A stretch of DNA of 64,000 bases from Muriicola marianensis (GCF_014638095.1 NZ_BMFH01000002.1:310001-374000), one strand, 5' to 3'; positions 10,597 through 19,662 are shown, counted from the stretch's first letter. Numbers and translations: made by a program. Notes: generated from the letters alone by a model not told the origin.

Positions 10597-10626
10597 AAAT
10601 ACAACAAATAGTTATAAATACAACAA
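10597..10626. repeat. 11-bp direct repeat in the lysA / Lon-N divergent region
   Basis: AAATACAACAA occurs at 10597-10607 and again at 10616-10626, a 19-bp period (about two helical turns), in an AT-rich divergent promoter region. The spacing would suit a regulator binding one DNA face; no factor can be named. Confidence 0.4.
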
Positions 10627-10689
10627 TATTCAAAGGCGATAGCATTTGTCCCTGAAGGGCCGACTTCGTATTTTTACTAAAATTCAGAC

Positions 10690-11328
10690 GTGAAACTACC
10701 ATTCTTTCCCTTACAAACCGTTTTTTTTCCCGGGGAGACCGTTCCCCTGCACATCTTTGAAGAACGCTACAAGGAACTCATACACGATTGTCGTAAAGAG
10801 GCCGTTACCTTTGGCATTCCCGTCTATATCCACGACAGGATCACTTACGGCACAGAAGTACAACTCGTGGAGGTGGTGACAACTTATGAAAACGGGTCTA
10901 TGGATGTGGTCTGTGTGGCCCGTCAGGTCTTCCAGGTCATGACCTTTGAAAATGAAATGGAAGGGAAGCTTTACGCGGGGGGAGTGGTGAAATTCCTGGA
11001 GAATATCAATGACGGGGACCTCGAGACCAAGAAAGTGGTACTGGATGGTATCCAGGAACTCTACGATCTGATGGGGGTCCCATTTGACCGTATCCCGCCC
11101 GAGAAATTCAATCCCTTCATGCTCGCTCATAAAATGGGTCTGTCCTTTGAACAGGAGCACGAACTGTTGCAACTCATGAGGGAAAGCGAACGATTGGCCT
11201 ATATCAAAAAACACCTTGATCATACCATCAAGGTCCTCAAACAGGTAGACCGGACCAAGGCCCTGATCGAGATGAATGGACACTTCAGGAATTTTGACCC
11301 GCTGGATTTCAAGGATTTTAAAGTTTGA
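10690..11328 (+). CDS. Lon N-terminal (substrate-binding) domain protein
   Basis: 212 residues, GTG start. Opens KLPFFPLQTVFFPGETVPLHIFEERYKEL, the conserved start of the LonN/LAN domain (landmarks FPLQTV, FPGE, LHIFE.RY); the C-terminal third is helical. The AAA and protease domains of Lon are absent, as is usual for this stand-alone family, whose role is not established. Starts 161 nt after the divergent lysA start; followed by sucC, which has its own promoter. Confidence 0.88.
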   Translation: MKLPFFPLQTVFFPGETVPLHIFEERYKELIHDCRKEAVTFGIPVYIHDRITYGTEVQLVEVVTTYENGSMDVVCVARQVFQVMTFENEMEGKLYAGGVVKFLENINDGDLETKKVVLDGIQELYDLMGVPFDRIPPEKFNPFMLAHKMGLSFEQEHELLQLMRESERLAYIKKHLDHTIKVLKQVDRTKALIEMNGHFRNFDPLDFKDFKV

Positions 11329-11368
11329 GAAGCTTATTTTATAAATAGGGTAACTCCGCTTTCTTTCC

Positions 11369-11376
11369 TATTTTTG
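11369..11376 (+). promoter_or_regulatory. -7 element of sucC
   Basis: TATTTTTG followed by CACAC, matching the consensus, 25 nt before the sucC ATG. Confidence 0.65.
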
Positions 11377-11401
11377 CACACAACTAACGAAATATCACCT
11401 T

Positions 11402-12595
11402 ATGAATCTTCACGAATATCAAGGAAAGGAAATATTAGCCAGTTTTGGCGTTCGTATCCAGAGAGGCATTGTGGCTCATAATGCGAAAGAGGCTGTAGAT
11501 GCAGCCAAACAGCTCAATCAGGAAACCGGGACCTCCTGGTATGTCATCAAGGCTCAGGTCCACGCGGGAGGCCGGGGTAAAGGAGGTGGCGTAAAGCTGG
11601 CCAAAAACCTCAATGAAGTGGAGGAGATCGCAGGAAAGATTATAGGGATGAATCTGGTTACCCCTCAAACCTCCGCCCAGGGAAAGAAAGTCCACCAGGT
11701 ACTGGTCGCTGAAGATGTGTATTACCCGGGTCCAAGTGAAACGAGCGAGTTTTATGTATCCGTTCTCTTAAACCGTGCCAGGGGTCGCAATATGATCATG
11801 TATTCCACCGAGGGCGGGATGGATATAGAAGAGGTGGCCGATAAAACCCCTCATCTCATCTTCACAGAAGAAATTGACCCTGCTACCGGCCTGCTTCCGT
11901 TCCAGGCACGGAAGATCGCCTTTAACCTCGGGCTGTCAGGGACCGCCTTTAAAGAGATGACCAAGTTCATCTCCTCCCTTTACAAAGCCTATGAGCAAAG
12001 CGATGCGAGCCTGTTCGAGATCAACCCCGTTCTGAAGACTTCAGACGATAAGATCCTGGCCGTGGATGCAAAGGTCACTATAGACGATAATGCCTTGTTC
12101 AGGAGGAAACAGTATGCCGAGATGCGCGATCTCAGGGAAGAGAACCCTATAGAGGTAGAAGCAAGGGCCGTAGGCCTGAACTACGTCGATCTCGATGGTA
12201 ACGTTGGGTGTATGGTCAACGGAGCCGGACTCGCCATGGCGACCATGGACCTGATCAAGATGGCTGGGGGTGAGCCCGCCAACTTCCTCGACGTAGGAGG
12301 TACAGCCGATGCCAAAAGGGTAGAGGAAGCTTTCAGGATCATCCTGAAAGATCCCGCAGTAAAAGCCATCCTTATCAATATCTTCGGGGGAATCGTACGG
12401 TGCGACCGGGTTGCCCAGGGTGTTGTCGATGCGTATAAAAATATGGGTGATGCGATCAAAGTACCCATCATCGTCAGGCTGCAGGGTACCAATGCTGAAC
12501 TCGCAAAAGAGATCATCGATAATTCAGGCCTCGCGGTGCATTCGGCCGTTCAGTTCCAGGAGGCTGCAGACAAGGTGAAGGAGGTGCTGTCATAA
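11402..12595 (+). CDS. sucC: Succinyl-CoA synthetase (ADP-forming), beta subunit
   Basis: 397 residues, full length. With the alpha subunit (SucD) it converts succinyl-CoA to succinate with substrate-level phosphorylation in the TCA cycle. Starts MNLHEYQGKEILASFGV; ATP-grasp domain with VIKAQVHAGGRGKGGGVKLAK (landmarks AQVHAGGRGK); C-terminal ligase domain with GNVGCMVNGAGLAMATMD, NFLDVGG and INIFGGIVRCD. sucD is not adjacent: the gene is monocistronic, with its own -7 box and a strong terminator. Confidence 0.97.
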   Translation: MNLHEYQGKEILASFGVRIQRGIVAHNAKEAVDAAKQLNQETGTSWYVIKAQVHAGGRGKGGGVKLAKNLNEVEEIAGKIIGMNLVTPQTSAQGKKVHQVLVAEDVYYPGPSETSEFYVSVLLNRARGRNMIMYSTEGGMDIEEVADKTPHLIFTEEIDPATGLLPFQARKIAFNLGLSGTAFKEMTKFISSLYKAYEQSDASLFEINPVLKTSDDKILAVDAKVTIDDNALFRRKQYAEMRDLREENPIEVEARAVGLNYVDLDGNVGCMVNGAGLAMATMDLIKMAGGEPANFLDVGGTADAKRVEEAFRIILKDPAVKAILINIFGGIVRCDRVAQGVVDAYKNMGDAIKVPIIVRLQGTNAELAKEIIDNSGLAVHSAVQFQEAADKVKEVLS

Positions 12596-12614
12596 TCCAC
12601 CTGTAATAGAATAC

Positions 12615-12651
12615 AAAAGGGAGATGTTGGATACACATCTCCCTTTTTTTT
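12615..12651 (+). terminator. Rho-independent terminator of sucC
   Basis: Perfect 13-bp stem AAAAGGGAGATGT / ACATCTCCCTTTT, 7-nt loop, T-tract of eight. It lies 20 nt after the sucC stop. Confidence 0.92.
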
Positions 12652-12858
12652 GTCTTTGAATCAATACTCGTTTCCCTCCTTCATCTGATCTCTCTATAAT
12701 TCGTGTATCAGCTGTATAAATTGCCATCTTCGCACATTTTCCTTTCTAAAGTTGCTTAAATAATTGTTAATACTTCAAAAAATTGTAACATCATCAAATT
12801 ACAGTCGTCTTTTATAGCAAATCATCAATCTAATTATTAATCAAAAAACAAACTAGTC

Positions 12859-13194
12859 ATGAGAAAATTATCTTTAGTATTTGCCGCGGCCCTGCTTCTG
12901 GCAGGTGGGAATCTCTTTGCAAATGATTCCGGGACCATCGATCCCAACAATGAACTCGCTGTTCAAATAGGGGACCTGTTAAAGGACAACAATTTCGTTC
13001 TGGACGAGGAAGACTTGACCGCTAAGGTCCTTTTTACTCTCAATGACGAGAAGGAGATCGTTGTCATTTCTGTAGAAACAGAGGATGAAATCCTGGAGAA
13101 ATTTGTAAAAAGCCGCCTGAATTACAAGCAGGTGAACGTAGTAGCCGGGAAGGAAGGTAAGATGTATACCGTACCGGTAAGAATTCAAGGATAA
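12859..13194 (+). CDS. Small exported protein with TonB-C-like pattern
   Basis: 111 residues; signal peptide to about residue 21 (NLFAND). The mature part AKVLFTLNDEKEIVVISVETEDEILEKFV then VPVRI resembles the beta-alpha-beta layout of TonB C-terminal-like domains (partial motifs VLFTLN, EIVVISV). No transmembrane anchor, so it would be free in the periplasm. Preceded by 263 bp without a gene (12596-12858): first the sucC terminator, then an AT-rich stretch with no consensus -7 box I can see; mRNA may have a long leader. Function unknown. Confidence 0.7.
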   Translation: MRKLSLVFAAALLLAGGNLFANDSGTIDPNNELAVQIGDLLKDNNFVLDEEDLTAKVLFTLNDEKEIVVISVETEDEILEKFVKSRLNYKQVNVVAGKEGKMYTVPVRIQG

Positions 13195-13216
13195 TACCTG
13201 GGGTTATTCATCAACA

Positions 13217-13244
13217 GGTCCTAAGTTCGCTTAGGGCCTTTTTT
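13217..13244 (+). terminator. Terminator with TTCG tetraloop
   Basis: GGTCCTAAG-TTCG-CTTAGGGCC followed by six T; one wobble pair and a very stable UUCG loop. It ends the 12859-13194 gene and overlaps the last codons of the convergent DUF1456 gene, so part of the hairpin is coding on the other strand. Confidence 0.88.
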
Positions 13245-13568
13245 ATTTTTAGCCGATGCCTTACCGGTGTGGACGCGTTTCTGTCCGCCGATTTTTTTCG
13301 GCTTCGGTCGATCTGTATTCTCATTGCTTTTGTCCCTTGCCTTTGGTGCTTCCTTTGGCCCCCTGAGATGCAACACCAGACCGTTCAAAAAATTCCTCAG
13401 AACCTGGTCCCCGCATTCCCTGTATTTCGGATGCCCCTCCTTACGGCAAAAGGCACCGATCTCACTTTTTGAGATCCTGAAATCCACCAGGGCCAGGATG
13501 TCCACGATCTCATCATCCCTCAACTGCAGAGCCACCCTTAATTTCTTCAAAATATCGTTGTTCGTCAT
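13221..13568 (-). CDS. DUF1456 (YehS-like) protein, single repeat with basic tail
   Basis: 115 residues from ATG 13568 (MTNNDILKKLRVALQLRDDE). The DUF1456 module spans about 1-72 and includes RISKSEIGAFCRKEGHPKYRECGDQVLRNFLNGL (landmarks SEIGAF, ECGDQVLRNFLNGL). From what I know of E. coli YehS, which has two such modules, this one aligns best with the second. The rest is a Lys/Arg/Pro-rich disordered tail suggestive of nucleic-acid contact. An upstream in-frame ATG at 13625 would add 19 residues of no family match. Function of DUF1456 is unknown. Its 3' end overlaps the opposing terminator. Confidence 0.82.
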   Translation of the reverse strand: MTNNDILKKLRVALQLRDDEIVDILALVDFRISKSEIGAFCRKEGHPKYRECGDQVLRNFLNGLVLHLRGPKEAPKARDKSNENTDRPKPKKIGGQKRVHTGKASAKNKKGPKRT

Positions 13569-13795
13569 TCGATCAGCTTTGTGGGAAAGATAGGAATTCC
13601 TGTTAAGTTTTGCCTGCTTAATCATCCATGTGCGTTCTTTTCTACATGGGAATGGGTGCTTTATTGATCAGACTAAAACTGACAAAACGGCATGTATAAC
13701 TAAAGAATACCCGACAAAAAGACATGTAATTACACTTGGTATATCCTTTGTTCTATTAGGGTAAAAAAAGAAGTTTAATCTAAAAACTATAAGTC

Positions 13796-14224
13796 ATGAG
13801 TATCATAACACGAAACACCGGTATGTTCCCAACCTTGATGAATGAATTCTTCAAGCCTGATTGGTTCGGCGGAAGCGAGAACTATGTATCCACACTGCCT
13901 GCCGTAAATATCAAGGAAGATGACTTGGGCTTCCATCTGGAACTTGCCATCCCTGGAAGGAACAAAAATGATTTCAACGTAGAAGTAGATAACGATGTGC
14001 TTACCATCTCCATGGAAAGCAAGACTGAAGATGAAAAGAAAGAGGATAATTATACCAGAAGAGAATTTTCTTACTCTTCCTTCAGAAGGTCCTTTACGCT
14101 GCCAGAAACAGTGAACAGCGATAAGATCAAAGCATCTTATAAAGAAGGCATCCTGCATCTGGATCTTCCCAAAAAAGAAGAGGCTTTACCTAAGCCAAAG
14201 AGGATGATCGAGATCGGCAAGTAA
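13796..14224 (+). CDS. Hsp20 / alpha-crystallin small heat-shock protein
   Basis: 142 residues. ATP-independent holdase that forms oligomers and binds unfolding protein in the cytosol. Alpha-crystallin domain about 35-130: LPAVNIKEDDLGFHLELAIPG, FNVEVDNDVLTIS, REFSYSSFRRSFTLPE, and the end motif YKEGILHLDLPKKE; an I-E-I tripeptide near the C-terminus fits the I-x-I anchor. The 170 bp before it (13626-13795) hold no gene; I see a CCATGT/ACATGG hairpin at 13626-13649 and no exact TAnnTTTG box, so heat control is not visible. Confidence 0.95.
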   Translation: MSIITRNTGMFPTLMNEFFKPDWFGGSENYVSTLPAVNIKEDDLGFHLELAIPGRNKNDFNVEVDNDVLTISMESKTEDEKKEDNYTRREFSYSSFRRSFTLPETVNSDKIKASYKEGILHLDLPKKEEALPKPKRMIEIGK

Positions 14225-14293
14225 GTATTTAAGAAATTATGCTTGACCCGTTCTGCGGGTTTTCATAATGGTTGGTTTGTTTGGTTAGTTGAG

Positions 14294-14325
14294 AGGTACC
14301 CCGTTTTCGGGGTACCTTTTATTTT
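14294..14325 (+). terminator. Rho-independent terminator of hsp20
   Basis: Perfect 10-bp stem AGGTACCCCG / CGGGGTACCT with a TTTT loop, then TTTATTTT. A weaker ACCCG/CGGGT hairpin at 14246-14263 precedes it. The T-tract runs over the stop codon of the convergent M20 gene. Confidence 0.88.
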
Positions 14326-15839
14326 AAAGGTTCGTTGAGGATGGCCAGACAGGTGATAATCCCCTCCAGAAAATTCCCCAGCCGGAGATTTTCATTCGGA
14401 GCGTGGATATTGTTGTCCGGATTAGGGATGCGCACCGAAACGGCCGGAATATCCAGGGTCTTAATAAACGGGGCTATGGGCTGTGAGCCTCCGGTGGTTC
14501 TCATATTGACCACCTTCTCCCCGAACACCCGTGATAGGGCTTTGTTAAGGTAATGTCCTGTCTCTGAATCCATTTCTGTCCTGAAGGGCAGGGAACCCAG
14601 GCGATAGTCCAGGCTGGCCAGTTTCGAATACTGTGCTCTTTCCTCTGGGGAGGGTGTGTCATCTACCATGTAGTACCCTTCCCTTTCCATATGATCTCTC
14701 AGGAGCTGTATCATGCGTTCTCCCGGTGTTTCGGGAACCAGTCGCATGTCTATCTCTACATCCACCACATCGGGGATGATCGTCCGCACTTCTTTTCCTA
14801 CCCATCCGGACTGCAAGCCACGGACATTCAGGGAGGGGTACTGCATAGATTCCTGGTAATTATCACCTATGGCGTCCCTTTTGTGAATTCCGAGCCGGAG
14901 TCTCAGGCTGTCCTCATTTTCGGGCAGGAATCCCAGAGCCTTTTTGTCTTTTTCAGACAGGGAGATCCCATCGTAAAATCCCCGGATCAACACCCTTCCT
15001 TCTTCATCCTTCATACTGGAGATAAGTCGGGCAGCCTCGAATACAGGATTGGGGGCGTAATTCCCGTATTGCCCGCTGTGCAGGGAAGTAGAAGGTCCGA
15101 AAACCCGGATCCTGGCTGTGGCGATCCCCCTAGCCCCGTAGCAGAGGGTGGGCCAGTTGGATATATGGCGTGTGCCATCCATGATCAGGACCATATCGGC
15201 ATCAAAAAGGTCCCTGTTATCGGTTACGGCCTGCGGGAGGGAAGGAGAGCCCAGCTCTTCCTGGAAGTCCATCACGACCTTAATGTTGAATTCGGGTTGG
15301 TGGCGGTGCTCATGAAAGTACTGTACAGCCGTGATAAAAGCCATGGCCGGACCTTTGGAATCGGAAGCAGACCGACCGAACAAGCGCCATTCAGGGTTGG
15401 GAATTCCTTTACCATCCCAATCCACGGTCTTCCAATGCCCGTCACTACCTTTCTCCTTGATCACCGGTATGAAAGGATCGTCCTGTTCCCATTCCGACGC
15501 ATCCACGGGCTGGCCGTCGATCTGCAGGTAGAACAATACGGTCTTCTTTTTCGGGGATACCCTTTTCTCGGCAAATAGTAAGGGGGCCGAAGAGGTCTCG
15601 ATGACCTCTGTCCTGAATCCCAGGGAGGTGAATTTATTCTCGCACCAGTTCAGGTTTCGGCCAACCTGGTCTGGCTCACTCCCGATGTTAGGGATCTTCA
15701 AGAAATTCATCAAATCCTTCAATCCACCTGGATATGCCTCGGTAGCCGCAGATTTGATCATGCGCTCGCTAAGCCGCTGACCTGTAATAGTTTGAACGGC
15801 AAGGGAGAAAAACAGGAAGAGATAGACAAATTGCTTCAT
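14319..15839 (-). CDS. Exported M20-family metallopeptidase
   Basis: 506 residues with a signal peptide (ends near ITGQ). M20 dipeptidase/carboxypeptidase architecture: a catalytic domain with an inserted dimerisation domain (about 215-375). Visible site residues are the bridging aspartate in GRSASDSKGP, the Glu pair in FQEELGSP, the aspartate in IMDGTRH and the C-terminal histidine in IHAPNENL. The first metal-ligand motif, normally G-H-x-D, reads YLQIDGQPVD, with Gln in the histidine position. Lies 14 nt downstream of uvrB on the same strand, so probably co-transcribed. Substrate unknown; a dipeptide is likely from the family. Confidence 0.88.
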   Translation of the reverse strand: MKQFVYLFLFFSLAVQTITGQRLSERMIKSAATEAYPGGLKDLMNFLKIPNIGSEPDQVGRNLNWCENKFTSLGFRTEVIETSSAPLLFAEKRVSPKKKTVLFYLQIDGQPVDASEWEQDDPFIPVIKEKGSDGHWKTVDWDGKGIPNPEWRLFGRSASDSKGPAMAFITAVQYFHEHRHQPEFNIKVVMDFQEELGSPSLPQAVTDNRDLFDADMVLIMDGTRHISNWPTLCYGARGIATARIRVFGPSTSLHSGQYGNYAPNPVFEAARLISSMKDEEGRVLIRGFYDGISLSEKDKKALGFLPENEDSLRLRLGIHKRDAIGDNYQESMQYPSLNVRGLQSGWVGKEVRTIIPDVVDVEIDMRLVPETPGERMIQLLRDHMEREGYYMVDDTPSPEERAQYSKLASLDYRLGSLPFRTEMDSETGHYLNKALSRVFGEKVVNMRTTGGSQPIAPFIKTLDIPAVSVRIPNPDNNIHAPNENLRLGNFLEGIITCLAILNEPLK

Positions 15840-15853
15840 ACCGGCTAATTTAA

Positions 15854-17842
15854 CTACTCCTGGCTTTGCAGCACTTTGATCTCATCCCTCAATTTGGCTG
15901 CCAGCATGAAGTCGAGCTCCTTGGCTGCCTTTTCCATGGCCTTGCGTTTGGAACGGATCATCTTTTCCCTCTGATCTGCGGTCAGGTATTCCGGATCCGG
16001 TTCTGCTGCTTTGCGCTCTTCTTTGATGTAGTGGTAGGTCGAGACCGAATTCTTTGCCAGGGCATTGTCCAGGCTTTTGTTCAGGGAGGTGGGGGTGATA
16101 TTGTTCTCCAGGTTGTACTGGGTCTGTTTTTCACGCCTGTAGCGGGTCTCGTCAATGGTCTTTTGCATGCTTTCCGTGATCTTGTCCGCATACATGATCG
16201 CCTTTCCATTCAAATGTCGCGCGGCCCGACCCACCGTTTGGGTCAGGGACCGGTTACTGCGCAGAAAGCCCTCCTTATCGGCATCCACAATGGCCACAAG
16301 GGATACCTCGGGTAAATCGAGGCCTTCCCTCAACAGGTTCACCCCTATGAGGACATCGAAGAGCCCTTTCCTGAGGTCCTGCATGATCTCCACCCGTTCC
16401 AGGGTGTCCACATCGCTGTGGATGTATCGGCAGCGCACATTGATCCGGGTGAGGTATTTTGCCAGTTCCTCAGCCATGCGTTTGGTAAGGGTGGTCACCA
16501 GGGTTCGCTCGTCCCTTTCAACCCGGACCTGTATCTCTTCCACCAGGTCGTCTATCTGGTTCTTGGTAGGACGTACTTCGATCTCGGGATCGAGTAGTCC
16601 TGTTGGCCTGATGACCTGTTCCACATAGACCCCCTGGCTGTGCTGCAATTCATAGTCGGCTGGGGTGGCGCTGACAAAGATGGTCTGACCCTGCAGGGCT
16701 TCAAATTCCTCAAATTTCAGGGGACGGTTGTCCATGGCGGCGGGCAGCCGGAAACCGTAATCCACCAGGTTCTCCTTCCGGGAGCGGTCTCCCCCGTACA
16801 TGGCGTGCACCTGTGGGATGGTCACGTGACTTTCGTCCACGATCATAAGGTAATCTTCAGGGAAATAATCCAACAGGCAGAAGGGCCTTGTCCCGGGTTC
16901 CCGTCCGTCCAGGTACCTCGAGTAATTCTCGATCCCAGAGCAATATCCGAGTTCCCTGATCATTTCCAGGTCGAAATTGGTCCGTTCCTCCAGTCGCTTG
17001 GCCTCCAGAGGCTTACCGATCTCCTTAAAATAATCCACCTGCTTAACCAGGTCGTCCTGGATCTGGTGAATAGCATTCTGGAGAATGTCCGGGGAGGTGA
17101 CAAACATGTTCGCCGGGTAAATATTCAGTGTTTCGTAAATCTCGATCAGGGTGTTGTTGTATGGGTCGAAGGCTTCGATCTCTTCAATCTCATCCCCGAA
17201 GAAATGGATCCTGAAGGCATGGTCCGCGTAACTGGGAAAGACGTCCACCACGTCCCCTTTCACCCTGAAATTCCCGTTCTTGAAATCGGCTGTGGTACGG
17301 GAATAGAGGCTTTGAACCAATTGATGGAGGAATTTGGTCCTCGAGATCACCTGCTCTTTCCTGATGGTAATGACGTTCTTCTGGAATTCAATGGGATTTC
17401 CGATTCCGTACAAACAAGACACCGAAGCCACTACCAGTATATCCCGCCTTCCCGACAGCAGGGAGGAGGTGGTGCTCAGCCTCAGTTTCTCAATGTCTTC
17501 ATTGATGGACAGGTCCTTTTCGATATAGAGTCCACTTGAGGGGATATACGCTTCAGGTTGGTAATAATCGTAGTAGGAAACAAAATACTCCACCGCGTTA
17601 TTCGGAAAGAACATCTTGAACTCGGAATAGAGCTGTGCCGCCAGGGTCTTGTTATGGGCCAGTACCAGGGTCGGACGTTGTACTTTTTCGATCACGTTGG
17701 CCACCGTGAAGGTCTTACCCGATCCTGTTACTCCAAGGAGGGTCTGATATTGTTCTCCTTCCTCTATTCCGGTAACCAGCTGCGCGATCGCTTCGGGCTG
17801 ATCCCCGGTAGGTTTGAATTCTGATACTACCTTAAATTTCAT
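15854..17842 (-). CDS. uvrB: Excinuclease ABC subunit B
   Basis: 662 residues, normal length. DNA-damage verification helicase of nucleotide excision repair. Walker A GVTGSGKT at about 37-44; beta-hairpin region YYDYYQPEAYIPSSG; DESHVTIPQ as the Walker B box; helicase motifs TLTKRMAEEL, LREGLDLPEVSLVAI and QTVGRAARHLNG; the C-terminal UVR motif (about 625-658, AMEKAAKELDFMLAAKLRDEI) binds UvrA/UvrC. First gene of an apparent pair with the M20 peptidase. No consensus -7 box or LexA-like box is evident in the 59 bp upstream. Confidence 0.98.
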   Translation of the reverse strand: MKFKVVSEFKPTGDQPEAIAQLVTGIEEGEQYQTLLGVTGSGKTFTVANVIEKVQRPTLVLAHNKTLAAQLYSEFKMFFPNNAVEYFVSYYDYYQPEAYIPSSGLYIEKDLSINEDIEKLRLSTTSSLLSGRRDILVVASVSCLYGIGNPIEFQKNVITIRKEQVISRTKFLHQLVQSLYSRTTADFKNGNFRVKGDVVDVFPSYADHAFRIHFFGDEIEEIEAFDPYNNTLIEIYETLNIYPANMFVTSPDILQNAIHQIQDDLVKQVDYFKEIGKPLEAKRLEERTNFDLEMIRELGYCSGIENYSRYLDGREPGTRPFCLLDYFPEDYLMIVDESHVTIPQVHAMYGGDRSRKENLVDYGFRLPAAMDNRPLKFEEFEALQGQTIFVSATPADYELQHSQGVYVEQVIRPTGLLDPEIEVRPTKNQIDDLVEEIQVRVERDERTLVTTLTKRMAEELAKYLTRINVRCRYIHSDVDTLERVEIMQDLRKGLFDVLIGVNLLREGLDLPEVSLVAIVDADKEGFLRSNRSLTQTVGRAARHLNGKAIMYADKITESMQKTIDETRYRREKQTQYNLENNITPTSLNKSLDNALAKNSVSTYHYIKEERKAAEPDPEYLTADQREKMIRSKRKAMEKAAKELDFMLAAKLRDEIKVLQSQE

Positions 17843-17901
17843 GGTTTAAAATTACGAAAGTCGACGGGTTTACAACTTCCGTCCTGTCAGAAAATCAGGG
17901 G

Positions 17902-19662
17902 TCAGCGTTTGAGGGCGAAATGCCCTGTCATTTCCCGGTCGGTGCTCGACCTGGCCCTGTACCAGTAATCCGATGCAGGAAGGTCCATCCCATTGATGGT
18001 CCCGTCCCAGCCGCGGGAGGAGGGATCGATGCGGACCAAGAATTGTCCATAGCGGTTAAAGATCTCTATACTGACAAGAGTGATATCGCCTGCAAATTCA
18101 GGCGGGATGTACTGCCAGTAATCATTGATGCCATCTCCGTTTGGGGAAAAGAATTTGGGAAAGCCCTCCAGGGTGAGGTCCTGTACAATCTGTTCCTCTG
18201 CAATCCCGCAGCCATTTTTATCTCTAACATACAAGGTATGTGTACCATAGGCAATATTGGTAAAGACATTGCTGTCCTGGTAGGGTCCGTTGCTGTTATC
18301 AATGGCGTATTCATAGTCGCCGCTACCTGCAGCGTTCACGACAATGCGTATCCCGTTGGCCTGTTCTGTTATATTGACTGAGGTGATCTCCGGAATCTCC
18401 GAACTCACTACTGTAATGATCCTGGAGGTCGGGCATTCCAGGTTTCCGCTTTGAGGGATGAGGGTATAGGCTTCGTACCGGTAGGAACCCGGTCCGGGAA
18501 AAGAAACAGTTTGTGTATCCGATATCAGGGCTTCGTTCCCATTTACATCAATGCGGAACCATCGAAAGCCGTCAGCTACATCCGGTGAGATGTACACCAG
18601 GGGAAATTCACTGGCACAGGTCGAAATGGTATCGGGTATATCGATCACGGGATTAAGGGTGATCAGGTCCCCTGTCATGGGATCAAAAAAGGGCCCACAA
18701 CCCTGCAGGGTGGTAAAGGATTCCTGTTGACATCCTATGGCTTCCCCAGCATCGTTGAAAGGCACGATTGTGATAAAAAAGGTCCTGTTGGCCTCCAGTT
18801 CCAGGATGCCTGTCTGTGTCACAGGAGGGAATGCTACATTGTCGAGCACCTCCGCTGTAAAAGGGGAATTGCCCACTGTGATCCTGTAGCCCGTGGCACC
18901 GGGGACGGGTGTCCATTCCAGGATGGGGGTGACCGGCACGTTGGTCGCCCCGTCCAATGGTGAGATCAGGGAGGTACATCCCGGCAAGGCTGCCAGTTCA
19001 CTGGTTGTAAAACTAAAATCCGTGCAAGAGGTTGCATCCCCAATTAGGTTGTAAGCGGTAAGGCGCACATAGATGACCGTGTTAGGAGGGAATTCCGCGG
19101 GTGGGTCGTAACTCAGCACATTCCCCAGAACCGTTGAGGGCAGGATCTCTCCTCCTCCCGGACTCGTGCCTATGGTCAGTCGATATCCTATAGCGCCGAG
19201 AACATATCCCCATCTAAGGTTGGTGGCCGGGTTGACGTCCGTCTGTCCGTTGGTGGGGATGTTCAGCTGCGCACAGGCCGGTGCCTCAGTAATGGAGGCT
19301 GTGGTAAATGATTCACTTTCGCAGGGGATCTCGATGTTCCCGTTCTGGAAGTCGAATAAGGTGATGGTCACATAGATGGTGGTATTCTCCGGAAGGCCTA
19401 CCGGAGGATTGTAAGTAGTGGCACTGCCCACAAAATTCTGGTCGAGTATATCTGTACCTCCGGGAGTGGTTCCCAGGGAAATTATATAGCCGGGGACATT
19501 GGGCACCTGATTCCAGGAAATATCGGCATCTACAGGAACGTTTACGGCTCCGTTAAGCGGACTCGTAAGGACAGGAGAAGGGCAGGTCTGACCAAATGCA
19601 TTCAGACCAAATAGCAGGACTGAGAAGCTTGTGATAACAAACCCTTTCCATGAATATTGCAT
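17902..19662 (-). CDS. T9SS-exported surface protein with Fn3-like repeats and type B sorting domain
   Basis: 586 residues from ATG 19662, signal peptide ending near AFGQ. Three ~100-residue fibronectin-like repeats (about 30-325), each opening with a proline-rich LxxPxNGxxxV line, for example LTSPLNGAVNVPVDADISW, LNIPTNGQTDVNPATNLRW and LISPLDGATNVPVTPILEW. A mid region of Ig-like strands follows, then the gliding-motility-associated C-terminal domain: FFSPNGDGINDYW and the end GHFALKR, a type B CTD that directs export by the type IX system. Probably an adhesin or matrix protein. A second ATG at 19686 is possible. 158 bp upstream hold no gene. Confidence 0.9.
   Translation of the reverse strand: MQYSWKGFVITSFSVLLFGLNAFGQTCPSPVLTSPLNGAVNVPVDADISWNQVPNVPGYIISLGTTPGGTDILDQNFVGSATTYNPPVGLPENTTIYVTITLFDFQNGNIEIPCESESFTTASITEAPACAQLNIPTNGQTDVNPATNLRWGYVLGAIGYRLTIGTSPGGGEILPSTVLGNVLSYDPPAEFPPNTVIYVRLTAYNLIGDATSCTDFSFTTSELAALPGCTSLISPLDGATNVPVTPILEWTPVPGATGYRITVGNSPFTAEVLDNVAFPPVTQTGILELEANRTFFITIVPFNDAGEAIGCQQESFTTLQGCGPFFDPMTGDLITLNPVIDIPDTISTCASEFPLVYISPDVADGFRWFRIDVNGNEALISDTQTVSFPGPGSYRYEAYTLIPQSGNLECPTSRIITVVSSEIPEITSVNITEQANGIRIVVNAAGSGDYEYAIDNSNGPYQDSNVFTNIAYGTHTLYVRDKNGCGIAEEQIVQDLTLEGFPKFFSPNGDGINDYWQYIPPEFAGDITLVSIEIFNRYGQFLVRIDPSSRGWDGTINGMDLPASDYWYRARSSTDREMTGHFALKR

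Noticed and set aside
14246-14263. Weak ACCCG/CGGGT hairpin after hsp20 as the terminator
   Set aside because: Only 5 bp with four T; the 10-bp hairpin at 14294-14325 is far stronger and is taken as the terminator.
16640-17539. A 299-codon open frame on the plus strand
   Set aside because: Lies fully opposite uvrB, a certain gene, and its product is low-complexity and without family features; similar antisense frames opposite lysA, the M20 gene, ctaA and the ECF operon were dropped for the same reason.
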